A DNA stretch of 8,280 nt, from positions 1 through 8,280 of the forward strand of contig LUZL01000209.1 of NCBI GenBank assembly GCA_001603615.1, in the 5' to 3' direction. The notes under the pieces are model-generated. The model saw nothing but the letters and a program-made list of their open reading frames with translations, was not told the origin of the DNA and searched no databases. Within the stretch, counting starts at the first letter, position 1. Each line of letters begins with the position of its first letter. Below are positions 1 to 6,645 of this stretch, piece by piece. A program made the translations under genes and the position numbers. This DNA comes from Bacteroidales bacterium Bact_20 (GTDB lineage: Bacteria > Bacteroidota > Bacteroidia > Bacteroidales > DTU049).

Positions 1-753
1 CATGTACCTATTTTAGAATATTTTCCTAAAAAAGCTATTGAGATTAATGTTTTTGGTACTTACCAATTAGTTAATTTAGCTATCAAATACCAAGCAGAAA
101 AATTTATATTTATTTCTACTGATAAGGCTGTGAATCCTAGTAATATTATGGGAGCTAGCAAAAGAATGGCAGAGCTTTTAGTGAAATATTATAATAATCA
201 TTCTACTTTTACTCGTTTCATTACTACAAGGTTTGGCAACGTTTTAGGTAGTAATGGTTCTGTTTTAGAAATTTTTAAACAACAAATTGACAATGGTGGA
301 CCTATCACCGTCACCCATCCTGAGGTTACTAGATTTTTTATGACTATACCTGAGGCTTGTCGCCTTGTATTAGAAGCTGCTAGCATAGGTAATGGTGGCG
401 AAATATTCTTGTTTAATATGGGAGAAAGAATTAAAATTTTAGATGTGGCTAAAACACTTATACAGCTTAGTGGACTAACTCTGGGCAAGGATATACAAAT
501 CAAATTTACTGGATTACGTCCTGGTGAAAAAATGACTGAAGAATTATTAACGGATTATTCAAAAGATTTAGTTACTAAAAATAAAAATGTGCTTATTTCT
601 TCTGAAAATATTGGTGATTTAAATGAAAAAGTAAGCTTGATTTTTGATTTTTTACAAAATTATAATCATTTATCTAATGATGAAATTGTTAAAAATATTC
701 AAAAAATCGTACCAGAATATAAAAGTATGAATAGTTTTTATTCTCTCTCTTAA
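1..753 (+). CDS. NDP-sugar 4,6-dehydratase/epimerase, FlaA1/CapD/WbpM type (C-terminal part, 5' end outside window)
   Basis: The frame is open from the left edge, so this is the last 250 residues of a longer protein. Visible residues 1-3 (HVP) match the start of the conserved HVP segment of extended short-chain dehydrogenases of the CapD family. STDKAVNP lies at 39-46. M50-x3-K54 replaces the usual Tyr-x3-Lys catalytic pair, as is typical of the WbpM/FlaA1 dehydratases. TRFGNVLGSNGSV (76-88) and LRPGEKMTEELL (172-183) are further family signatures. These enzymes act on UDP-N-acetylhexosamines to make 4-keto-6-deoxy sugars for capsule, O-antigen or glycan synthesis. The tail with IVPEYKS (236-242) resembles the long, membrane-anchored Bacteroidota form, which has about 600 residues and N-terminal membrane helices, rather than the short soluble PseB form. 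That is inference, because the N-terminal half is not visible. The exact sugar substrate cannot be told. purL begins 21 bases after the stop. Confidence 0.92.
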   Translation, partial: HVPILEYFPKKAIEINVFGTYQLVNLAIKYQAEKFIFISTDKAVNPSNIMGASKRMAELLVKYYNNHSTFTRFITTRFGNVLGSNGSVLEIFKQQIDNGGPITVTHPEVTRFFMTIPEACRLVLEAASIGNGGEIFLFNMGERIKILDVAKTLIQLSGLTLGKDIQIKFTGLRPGEKMTEELLTDYSKDLVTKNKNVLISSENIGDLNEKVSLIFDFLQNYNHLSNDEIVKNIQKIVPEYKSMNSFYSLS

Positions 754-774
754 TTAAAATTTTTTAAATTATAT

Positions 775-3700
775 ATGAAAATTTATTATTTCTATTCTCC
801 AGAAAATTTTTGTTACATTGCAGTGCAATCTTCACGGTTGACAATTAAAAATTTAAATAAACTTTTATGGCTATTTGGGAATGATTCATTCTACATCGAT
901 TCAGATGAGCTAAAGGGAGATTTTGTCTGTACATATCCAGAATTGATTACTCCATGGTGTACTAATGCTGTAGAGATTACTAAAAATATAGGCATAGATA
1001 CTATCTCTAGAATGGAAACGCTTACTCCTTTTAATAAATCTAAACATGTCTATTATGATCCTATGATACAGACTATTATCTCTAATCCTGGTCAGAATAT
1101 TTTTAAAATTAAAAGACAAAAAGAACAAATCAAATTAATTGAAGATATTGAAAAATATAATATTGAAGCTGGCTTAGCTCTCTCTAAATATGAAATCAAT
1201 TATTTAAAAGATGTGAGTGAATCACTAGGTAGACCGCTAACTGATAGTGAAGTGTATGGCTTTGCACAGGTAAACTCTGAACATTGTAGACATAAAATTT
1301 TTAATGGTATTTTTATTATTGATGGTGTAGAAAAAAAACAGTCTCTTTTTGATTTGATAAAAGCTACTACTAAGGCTAATCCTGGTAGGGTTATCTCTGC
1401 TTATAGTGATAATGTAGCATTTATAGAAGTTGGTAAAGCTAAGATTTTTACTCCACTGAGAGGCGATATACCATCATCATTTATAGAATATGACGAAGAT
1501 ATTGTTTATTCTCTTAAAGCAGAAACTCACAATTTCCCTACTACTGTAGAACCTTTTTATGGTGCAGCTACTGGTAGTGGTGGTGAGATACGTGATAGAA
1601 TGGCTGGTGGCATAGGTAGCATTCCTCTAGTAGGTACTGCTGTCTATATGGTGGCAGGTACTAAAGATTTTATTGATGAAAAAAATGTTAATAAACATGA
1701 TAAAGGGCGTTTCTTGTATCATAATCCTGTAGATATCCTCATAAAAGCTTCTAATGGTGCTTCTGATTTTGGTAATAAATTTGGTCAACCTCTTATCTGT
1801 GGCAGTTTATATACATTTGAGCAAAAAATAAATAATCAGCTTATTGCTTACGATAAAGTAATAATGCTGGCTGGTGGTATTGGCTATGCTCTCAAAAAAT
1901 ATGCTCATAAAAAAACTGTGCGTCCAGGACAATCTGTTCTGATGATGGGCGGAGATAATTATAGAATCGGTATGGGCGGCGGTGCTGTATCATCAGTAGC
2001 TACCGGTAAATACCAAAATAGCATAGAGAGAAATGCTGTACAACGTGCTAATCCAGAAATGCAAAAACGAGTTTTTAATGTCGTTCGCTCTCTTTCTGAA
2101 AATAATGCTAATCCTATCATTTCTATTCATGATCATGGTGCTGGTGGTCATCTCAATTGTTTTGCTGAATTATTAAATCCTATTGGTGGCGAGATTAATA
2201 TAGATGCCTTACCTTTAGGTGACCCATCTCTCTCTGATAAAGAAATTATCTGCAATGAATCTCAAGAACGAATGGGACTCGTCGTAGATAATGGTAATTA
2301 TGCAAAAATAGAAAAAATAGCTCTGAGAGAACGTGCCCCTATCTATAAAGTAGGTAAAATTTATCCTAATAATTCCATATGCTTCATTGGTAAAGATAAT
2401 AGAAAACCTTTTGACTTGAGATTTGACTTTTTATTTGGTAAAACTCCTAAAACTATCATTAGAGATAATTCTATAAAAACAACATTTATAAATCCTAAAT
2501 ATGATCTAAAAAATTTTGAGATTTATTTAGAAAAAGTGTTGTCTAATGAGGCTGTGGCTTGTAAAGACTGGTTAACAAATAAAGTTGATAGAAGTGTTAC
2601 TGGTAGAGTAGCTCTTCAACAAACTTGTGGCAAAATTCAGTTACCTCTTAATAATCTGGGGATCACTGCATTAGATTATTCTAGCAATACAGGTATAGCT
2701 TTTAGCATAGGACATGCTCCTAATGTGGCCGTTATAGATCCTGCTAAAGCAAGTAGATTAGCTGTAGCTGAAGCTTTAACAAATATTGTCTGGGTGCCTA
2801 TTAGAAATGGATTAGAAGGTATATCTCTGAGTGCTAACTGGATGTGGCCTTCTGGTCTACCTGGTGAAGATGCCCGTTTGTATGAGGCTGTTAAATCTCT
2901 TAGCGACTTTTGTAAAGAGTTAAAAATAAATGTCCCTACAGGTAAAGATTCTTTGTCTCTATCTCAAAATTATCCTGATGGTTCTATAGTCAAAGGTCCC
3001 GGTACTGTGATAGTAACTGCTAGCGGTGTTACTGATGATTTTACTGGAGTTGTTACTCCAGATATCAAAGATGTCAAAAATTCTTCTCTTATTTATATAA
3101 ATTTTTCTGCTATGCCTCCAACCTTGGGTGGTAGTATCTTTTATCAAGAGCTTGGTGACATTGGTAATAATCCCCCCGACATTGCTAATGTAGAGTATTT
3201 TAAACGTACTTTTAATGTTTTGCAAGAACTTATTAAACAAAATTTGATCTTGGCTGGTCATGATATCAGTGCTGGTGGTTTGATAACTACTCTTTTCGAA
3301 ATGACTTTTACTAATCCAGACATTGGTTTAGATATCAATCTATCATCTATGCCATATGATGATATTATTCAAATATTATTCTCTGAGAATCCTGGTGTAG
3401 TTATTCAGGTTTCTGATGTTAAAGAAGTAATTAATAAATTGTATCAAGCTGAAATACAATATTTCCCTATTGGTAATGTTATTGACAAAAGAGAGCTGAA
3501 AATTATTAAATATCAAACATATGAGCATTTCGATATAGATAGATGCAGAGATTTATGGTATAAAAAATCTTATTTATACGATTTGCGTCAAACAGCTAAT
3601 AATAAAGCTAAAGATAGATACGATAATTATAAAAATCAACCATTAAATTTTATTTTTCCTAAAATATCATTACCAACAAAATTACCCAATAATAAAAATA

Positions 3701-4458
3701 AACTTAAGCCCAAAGCTGCTATTATAAGGGAACAAGGAGTAAATGGTGATAGAGAAATGGCTTATTGTCTTTATTTAGCTGGTTTTGATGTCATAGATAT
3801 TCATATGACAGATATAATAGAAGGCAGAATAAGCTTAGATGATATTTCATTTATAGTTTATGTAGGTGGTTTCAGTAATTCTGATGTTTTAGGCTCTGCT
3901 AAAGGATGGGCAGCTAATTTTTTGTATAATGAAAATGCAAAATTAGAATTAGATAAATTTTATAGTAGACAAGATACTTTGAGTTTGGGTGTTTGCAATG
4001 GCTGTCAGTTAATGGTTCATCTGGGATTGCTATCAGATAGCAAAGATAACAAACCTCGTATGGAGTGGAATGATAGTAAAAAATTTGAAAGTAATTTTAT
4101 CACAGTAGATATTAAAGAATCAAACTCAGTATTATTAAAACCTCTTGTCGGCTCTAGACTTGGAGTATGGGTAGCGCATGGAGAGGGTAAATTTATTCTC
4201 CCAGGTAATGAAAATGATTATAACATTGCTATGAAATATTCATATCACGACTATCCAGCTAATCCTAATGGTTCTGATTATGATACAGCAGCTATCACCT
4301 CTGCTGATGGCAGACACCTCGCTATGATGCCACATTTAGAAAGATCCATTTTTAGCTGGCAATGGCCTTATTATCCAAATAATATGCAAAAATCAAAATT
4401 TACTCCATGGATAATGGCTTTTATGAGTGCTTATGAATGGATACAAGGCGTGGAATAG
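775..4458 (+). CDS. purL: Phosphoribosylformylglycinamidine synthase, single-chain large form
   Basis: This enzyme makes formylglycinamidine ribonucleotide from FGAR, ATP and glutamine in the fourth step of purine synthesis, in the cytoplasm. At 1227 residues it is the fused large form in which PurS-, PurL- and PurQ-like parts share one chain. The N-terminal PurS-like part includes WLFGN (32-36). The synthase core has VNSEHCRHK (166-174), AETHNFPTTVEP (249-260) and GAATGSGGEIRD (263-274). The two pseudo-symmetric halves carry HDHGAGG (452-458) and HDISAGG (829-835), and PTGKDSLS lies at 721-728. The class I glutamine amidotransferase domain begins near residue 978. Its nucleophile is C1074 in GVCNGC, and the other catalytic residues are H1187 and E1189 in PHLERS. 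All key residues are present, so the enzyme should be active. The ATG at 775 gives the expected N-terminus. No Shine-Dalgarno sequence precedes it, only an A/T-rich leader, as is usual in Bacteroidota. The 21-bp gap after the sugar dehydratase gene allows co-transcription. Confidence 0.98.
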   Translation: MKIYYFYSPENFCYIAVQSSRLTIKNLNKLLWLFGNDSFYIDSDELKGDFVCTYPELITPWCTNAVEITKNIGIDTISRMETLTPFNKSKHVYYDPMIQTIISNPGQNIFKIKRQKEQIKLIEDIEKYNIEAGLALSKYEINYLKDVSESLGRPLTDSEVYGFAQVNSEHCRHKIFNGIFIIDGVEKKQSLFDLIKATTKANPGRVISAYSDNVAFIEVGKAKIFTPLRGDIPSSFIEYDEDIVYSLKAETHNFPTTVEPFYGAATGSGGEIRDRMAGGIGSIPLVGTAVYMVAGTKDFIDEKNVNKHDKGRFLYHNPVDILIKASNGASDFGNKFGQPLICGSLYTFEQKINNQLIAYDKVIMLAGGIGYALKKYAHKKTVRPGQSVLMMGGDNYRIGMGGGAVSSVATGKYQNSIERNAVQRANPEMQKRVFNVVRSLSENNANPIISIHDHGAGGHLNCFAELLNPIGGEINIDALPLGDPSLSDKEIICNESQERMGLVVDNGNYAKIEKIALRERAPIYKVGKIYPNNSICFIGKDNRKPFDLRFDFLFGKTPKTIIRDNSIKTTFINPKYDLKNFEIYLEKVLSNEAVACKDWLTNKVDRSVTGRVALQQTCGKIQLPLNNLGITALDYSSNTGIAFSIGHAPNVAVIDPAKASRLAVAEALTNIVWVPIRNGLEGISLSANWMWPSGLPGEDARLYEAVKSLSDFCKELKINVPTGKDSLSLSQNYPDGSIVKGPGTVIVTASGVTDDFTGVVTPDIKDVKNSSLIYINFSAMPPTLGGSIFYQELGDIGNNPPDIANVEYFKRTFNVLQELIKQNLILAGHDISAGGLITTLFEMTFTNPDIGLDINLSSMPYDDIIQILFSENPGVVIQVSDVKEVINKLYQAEIQYFPIGNVIDKRELKIIKYQTYEHFDIDRCRDLWYKKSYLYDLRQTANNKAKDRYDNYKNQPLNFIFPKISLPTKLPNNKNKLKPKAAIIREQGVNGDREMAYCLYLAGFDVIDIHMTDIIEGRISLDDISFIVYVGGFSNSDVLGSAKGWAANFLYNENAKLELDKFYSRQDTLSLGVCNGCQLMVHLGLLSDSKDNKPRMEWNDSKKFESNFITVDIKESNSVLLKPLVGSRLGVWVAHGEGKFILPGNENDYNIAMKYSYHDYPANPNGSDYDTAAITSADGRHLAMMPHLERSIFSWQWPYYPNNMQKSKFTPWIMAFMSAYEWIQGVE

Positions 4459-4601
4459 ATAATAAATAGTTTATTTAATTTAAAGTATACAGGAGTACCT
4501 TTTCTTGTGAGTTTTCAAATTAATAGTTATGATAAATTAATTTAATATGTTATTTCATTTTTTAGCCCCCAAAAAAAATTTACAAATCATTTCCCAATGC
4601 G

Positions 4602-4637
4602 GATTTTATTAAACCAGATGGATGAGTTTTGAGCTAA
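4602..4637. repeat. 36-bp direct repeat, copy 1
   Basis: This copy aligns without gaps to 4806-4841 with 33 of 36 bases identical; the differences are at 4607, 4610 and 4615. The last 22 bases (4616-4637, beginning AGATGGATGAG and ending GAGCTAA) are identical in both copies. The copies are in the same orientation, 204 bp apart, and flank the hairpin module. The function is unknown. Such identity in non-coding DNA suggests a dispersed element or a local duplication. Confidence 0.85.
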
Positions 4638-4701
4638 TCTAGTGTTTTTGTTGGAAAAGGAATAACTTTTTTGTATAAAAATATTGCATGTTTATTTTTA
4701 T

Positions 4702-4750
4702 AAAGTAAATTAATGAATATTTTTGAATAAATATCTATTTAATTTACTTT
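4702..4750. repeat. 12-bp inverted repeat overlapping the neighbouring hairpin
   Basis: AAAGTAAATTAA (4702-4713) is the exact reverse complement of TTAATTTACTTT (4739-4750), with 25 bases between. The interior has a further 6-bp pairing, ATATTT (4717-4722) with AAATAT (4729-4734). The right arm shares positions 4744-4750 with the left arm of the 14-bp inverted repeat, so the two stems could not form together. The pairs are mostly A/T, and this DNA is so A/T-rich that part of it may be chance. Confidence 0.5.
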
Positions 4751-4778
4751 TCTTTGTCAGCCACACAAAGAAAAGTAA
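4744..4778. repeat. Perfect 14-bp inverted repeat with 7-base loop
   Basis: The left arm TTACTTTTCTTTGT (4744-4757) is exactly complementary to the right arm ACAAAGAAAAGTAA (4765-4778), with loop CAGCCAC (4758-4764). AAAGAAAAGT occurs again as a direct repeat at 4781-4790. From memory, motifs of this kind (TTACTTTTCTTTG facing CAAAGAAAAGTAA, then CAAAAGAAAAG) recur between genes in many bacterial genomes, so this may be a dispersed repeat; that is recollection, not a search. It could also serve as a bidirectional 3' hairpin for the converging transcripts. However, no T run follows the stem on either strand, so a classical intrinsic terminator is unlikely. Confidence 0.8.
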
Positions 4779-4805
4779 CAAAAGAAAAGTCTCCGCGAGG
4801 GAAAT

Positions 4806-4841
4806 GATTTGATAAAACTAGATGGATGAGTTTTGAGCTAA
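4806..4841. repeat. 36-bp direct repeat, copy 2
   Basis: This is the second copy of the repeat at 4602-4637, in the same orientation. It lies just after the GC-rich patch CTCCGCGAGG and 27 bp downstream of the right arm of the 14-bp inverted repeat. The similarity to copy 1 does not clearly continue past position 4841. Confidence 0.85.
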
Positions 4842-4927
4842 ATAAAAGTTTAGATGGGAGATAAAAAGCTAGATGAAAGAAAGTATTTGGAGAGTTATTT
4901 TTAGAAAGTAAATTATTTAATATTTTT

Positions 4928-5746
4928 TTAATCAGGATTATATTTCGGTTTTATTTTAAATTTCCTAATTTTAAAATTATCCTTTTCTCCAGTCATAATC
5001 ATTGTACTTTCTGGCATACAAATAGAAGTGGGTATACCCTCAAATGCTATGTCCTTGATATATAATGTTTTATAATTTTTCAATCCTTTGCTTTTTTTCA
5101 TTACAGGAAAATTAAATCCATTATCAGACCGGAATTTCATACATTCTATTTCTTTTGATGACAACGGTTTTAGTTTATTGCGTTTTATTATTAATGGAAA
5201 TTCATTTAAAAATATTGTTTGATCTGTCTCCAATTCCATTAACTTAACTATATTATAATACTTTGATGAAATATAACAGCTATACATACAAAGTCTGTGA
5301 TAACCTTTATAATATAATATAGAATGCCAAGATGAATAAAATTCATAATCATATTGACCAAAATATAATTCATTAGTTGTAGTATCAAATGAAATAATTT
5401 CATTACTAGTTATCGCATTTTTTTTACTTTTCATTTTAGAAAAATCTTGTATTATAGCATAATCATTGCAATTAAATTTAGGTTGCGTGTCATAAGTTCT
5501 GATCTCGTATCTATCTTTTATTTTTGTAGAGATTAAAATTGTATCTCCATTCCTATAATAATATGCTGTATCTATTAAGGGATAGCTTGGTAAATCTCCT
5601 ACAAAACTCACAGTGCAGATGCTATCCGATATGAATTCTATGTGTCCTAGTCCACCTCTGCCATAATAGTTTGTACCAATGACTTGACTATAAATAATGA
5701 CATTTTGTAAAAAAATAAAAATTAAAATAAAAAATTTTGACTTCAT
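4928..5746 (-). CDS. Secreted protein of unknown family, second of a tandem paralog pair
   Basis: I do not recognise the family. The 272-residue product begins with Lys residues followed by a hydrophobic stretch (about 5-18). A signal peptidase I site is likely after YS, leaving Gln21 as the mature N-terminus, as is common in Bacteroidota. No lipobox Cys or further membrane segment is seen. It is clearly related to the protein encoded just upstream. Shared elements are YYGR..G.....I.DSI (28-43), D.....RNGDTILISTKIK (59-77), LNEFPLIIK (180-188) followed by NKLKP, and FPVMKK (213-218). The rest is rich in Tyr, Ser and charged residues and is probably beta-stranded. The ATG (5746-5744) overlaps the TGA of the upstream gene in ATGA, which fixes the start and suggests translational coupling. 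A basic tail (about 255-270) extends beyond the paralog's end. Confidence 0.85.
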   Translation of the reverse strand: MKSKFFILIFIFLQNVIIYSQVIGTNYYGRGGLGHIEFISDSICTVSFVGDLPSYPLIDTAYYYRNGDTILISTKIKDRYEIRTYDTQPKFNCNDYAIIQDFSKMKSKKNAITSNEIISFDTTTNELYFGQYDYEFYSSWHSILYYKGYHRLCMYSCYISSKYYNIVKLMELETDQTIFLNEFPLIIKRNKLKPLSSKEIECMKFRSDNGFNFPVMKKSKGLKNYKTLYIKDIAFEGIPTSICMPESTMIMTGEKDNFKIRKFKIKPKYNPD

Positions 5747-6507
5747 CTAGAGATTTTTATTATTAATGGTTCATCACGAAAACAATTTATTCTTTGTAAT
5801 CCCATATCACGCGTGTATCTAGCCAATGTATAAAAATGTTTTTCTTTTTTAGCCTTTTTCATTACTGGAAAATAATGATTATTGTATATCCAGCACCATT
5901 GCTGTGCTTCATTACTAATAGGTATTAGCTTATTACTTTTTATTTTTAAAGGAAACTCATTAAGAATTAATATATAATTCCTAGATGCTAAAGCAACATT
6001 AAACTTTATAGCAAAAAAATTTGAATTTATGATGGGGTGATATGGCTCATTTATAAGGAATTTACCTCCATACCAAAAATCAAAAAATAATATTTCTCCA
6101 TATTCTAGTGGTGGTTGCAAATCATTAAATACTATTTGTTTATTTAAAGTATCATAAGGTAAAATGAATTGCTGTGTTATCATATATTTGGTATCACTCA
6201 CTTTTTTATATCTCCTTATAATCACTGGTTTACCATTTAACACAGGTATAGCACTATCGGATGTTACTATTGAATATTTTTCTTTTATTTTAGTTGATAG
6301 CCACATAGTGTCATTTGATTGTCTATAAAATATAGTATCATCTATATTAAATCCTTGACCAACAGAATTTATACAAAGTATACCTATAGAGTCATTAATG
6401 AGTTCTAATCTACCAAATCTGTTTGCACCATAGTATAAACTCTGACCTTGCAAAGATCCTAACTGATTAAAAATTAACAAAATAAAAACCCAAATTATTT
6501 TTTTCAA
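5743..6507 (-). CDS. Secreted protein of unknown family, first of a tandem paralog pair (probable TTG start)
   Basis: The family is not recognised. The product has 254 residues if started at the TTG at 6507-6505. The N-terminus is KKIIW followed by a hydrophobic core to about residue 14, then SLQG before Gln22. That is a plausible signal peptide with Gln at the mature end, so the protein is probably exported to the periplasm or cell surface. It shares DSI (39-41), STKIK (71-75), LNEFPLKIK (182-190) with NKL shortly after, and FPVMKK (213-218) with the next gene's product. No catalytic motif or domain is recognised. There is no ATG between the upstream in-frame stop (TAA at 6534-6532) and the signal peptide. 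TTG gives the most normal signal sequence; ATT at 6510-6508 is another, rarer option. The stop overlaps the next start by 4 bp. The gene lies 138 bp downstream of the T9SS protein gene. Confidence 0.8.
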   Translation of the reverse strand: MKKIIWVFILLIFNQLGSLQGQSLYYGANRFGRLELINDSIGILCINSVGQGFNIDDTIFYRQSNDTMWLSTKIKEKYSIVTSDSAIPVLNGKPVIIRRYKKVSDTKYMITQQFILPYDTLNKQIVFNDLQPPLEYGEILFFDFWYGGKFLINEPYHPIINSNFFAIKFNVALASRNYILILNEFPLKIKSNKLIPISNEAQQWCWIYNNHYFPVMKKAKKEKHFYTLARYTRDMGLQRINCFRDEPLIIKISR

Positions 6508-6555
6508 AATCTTGAATGTTAATTTTTTATTTTAAAAAACAACTTTTAGACTCAC

Positions 6556-6581
6556 ATAAATTTTATTTACATAAAATTTAT
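6556..6581. repeat. Perfect 11-bp A/T hairpin, 4-base loop
   Basis: ATAAATTTTAT (6556-6566) is the exact reverse complement of ATAAAATTTAT (6571-6581), with loop TTAC. ATTTAC (6565-6570) could instead pair with GTAAAT (6586-6591). On the - strand it lies 64 bp after the repeat protein's stop and 48 bp before the TTG start of the next gene. It could be a weak terminator or a 5' leader stem. No T run follows directly, and all stem pairs are A/T. Confidence 0.45.
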
Positions 6582-6598
6582 TTAAGTAAATGCTAAAA

Positions 6599-6606
6599 CA
6601 AAAGTA
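6599..6606 (-). promoter_or_regulatory. Possible Bacteroidota -7 box (TACTTTTG)
   Basis: Read on the - strand, TACTTTTG fits the Bacteroidota -7 consensus TAnnTTTG and lies about 90 bases before the TTG start of the secreted paralog pair. A TTG at 6623-6621 is a possible -33 element. The 14-base spacing to the -7 box is shorter than usual (roughly 17-23), so the match is weak, and a single 8-bp match in A/T-rich DNA may be chance. Confidence 0.3.
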
Positions 6607-6645
6607 AAAATAATTTTATACAAAAAAATTAAAAATTGAGCCATT

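Larger units (their letters stand above)
4459..4927. other. Gene-free convergent intergenic region with composite repeats
   Basis: This 469-bp stretch separates the 3' end of purL from the 3' end of the - strand secreted-protein pair. I see no credible coding sequence or RNA gene. It holds two 36-bp direct repeats and a hairpin module, listed separately. It also has a short GC-rich patch, CTCCGCGAGG at 4791-4800, that stands out in otherwise A/T-rich DNA. TAGATGG-like words recur at 4819, 4851 and 4870 (the last as TAGATGA). No strong intrinsic terminator (GC stem followed by a T run) is visible for either convergent transcript. The only candidate near purL, 4461-4475, is an A/T hairpin of 6 bp. 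Confidence 0.75.
6508..6645 (-). other. A/T-rich intergenic spacer between T9SS gene and paralog pair
   Basis: This 138-bp spacer lies between the stop of the repeat protein gene and the start of the paralog pair, both on the - strand. It is almost entirely A/T. It contains a perfect 11-bp hairpin and a TAnnTTTG-like box, given separately, so it may end one transcript and begin the next. No coding content is seen. Confidence 0.6.

Noticed and set aside
198..503. Open - strand frame opposite the sugar dehydratase gene; similar antisense frames occur at 910-1128 and 2959-3261 (opposite purL) and on the + strand at 6671-6859 and 7390-7575 (opposite the repeat protein).
   Set aside because: All lie within strongly supported genes in another frame, and their translations show no domain or start context. 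They are shadows.
817..829. Palindrome ATTGCA-G-TGCAAT near the start of purL as an operator.
   Set aside because: It lies inside the coding sequence at conserved-looking residues, and a 6-bp half-site is easily explained by chance.
1..4458. A functional link between the sugar dehydratase and purL.
   Set aside because: The genes are close and co-oriented, but the pathways are unrelated and nothing in the sequence supports more than possible co-transcription.
4461..4475. AATAAA-TAG-TTTATT hairpin just after purL as a terminator.
   Set aside because: It has six A/T pairs with a 3-base loop and no following T run, so it is too weak to call.
4507..4545. Short reading frame starting GTG with AGGAG 11 bases upstream (4491-4495).
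   Set aside because: It has only 12 codons before the stop and no recognisable peptide, and Shine-Dalgarno use is not typical of this genome. It is probably chance.
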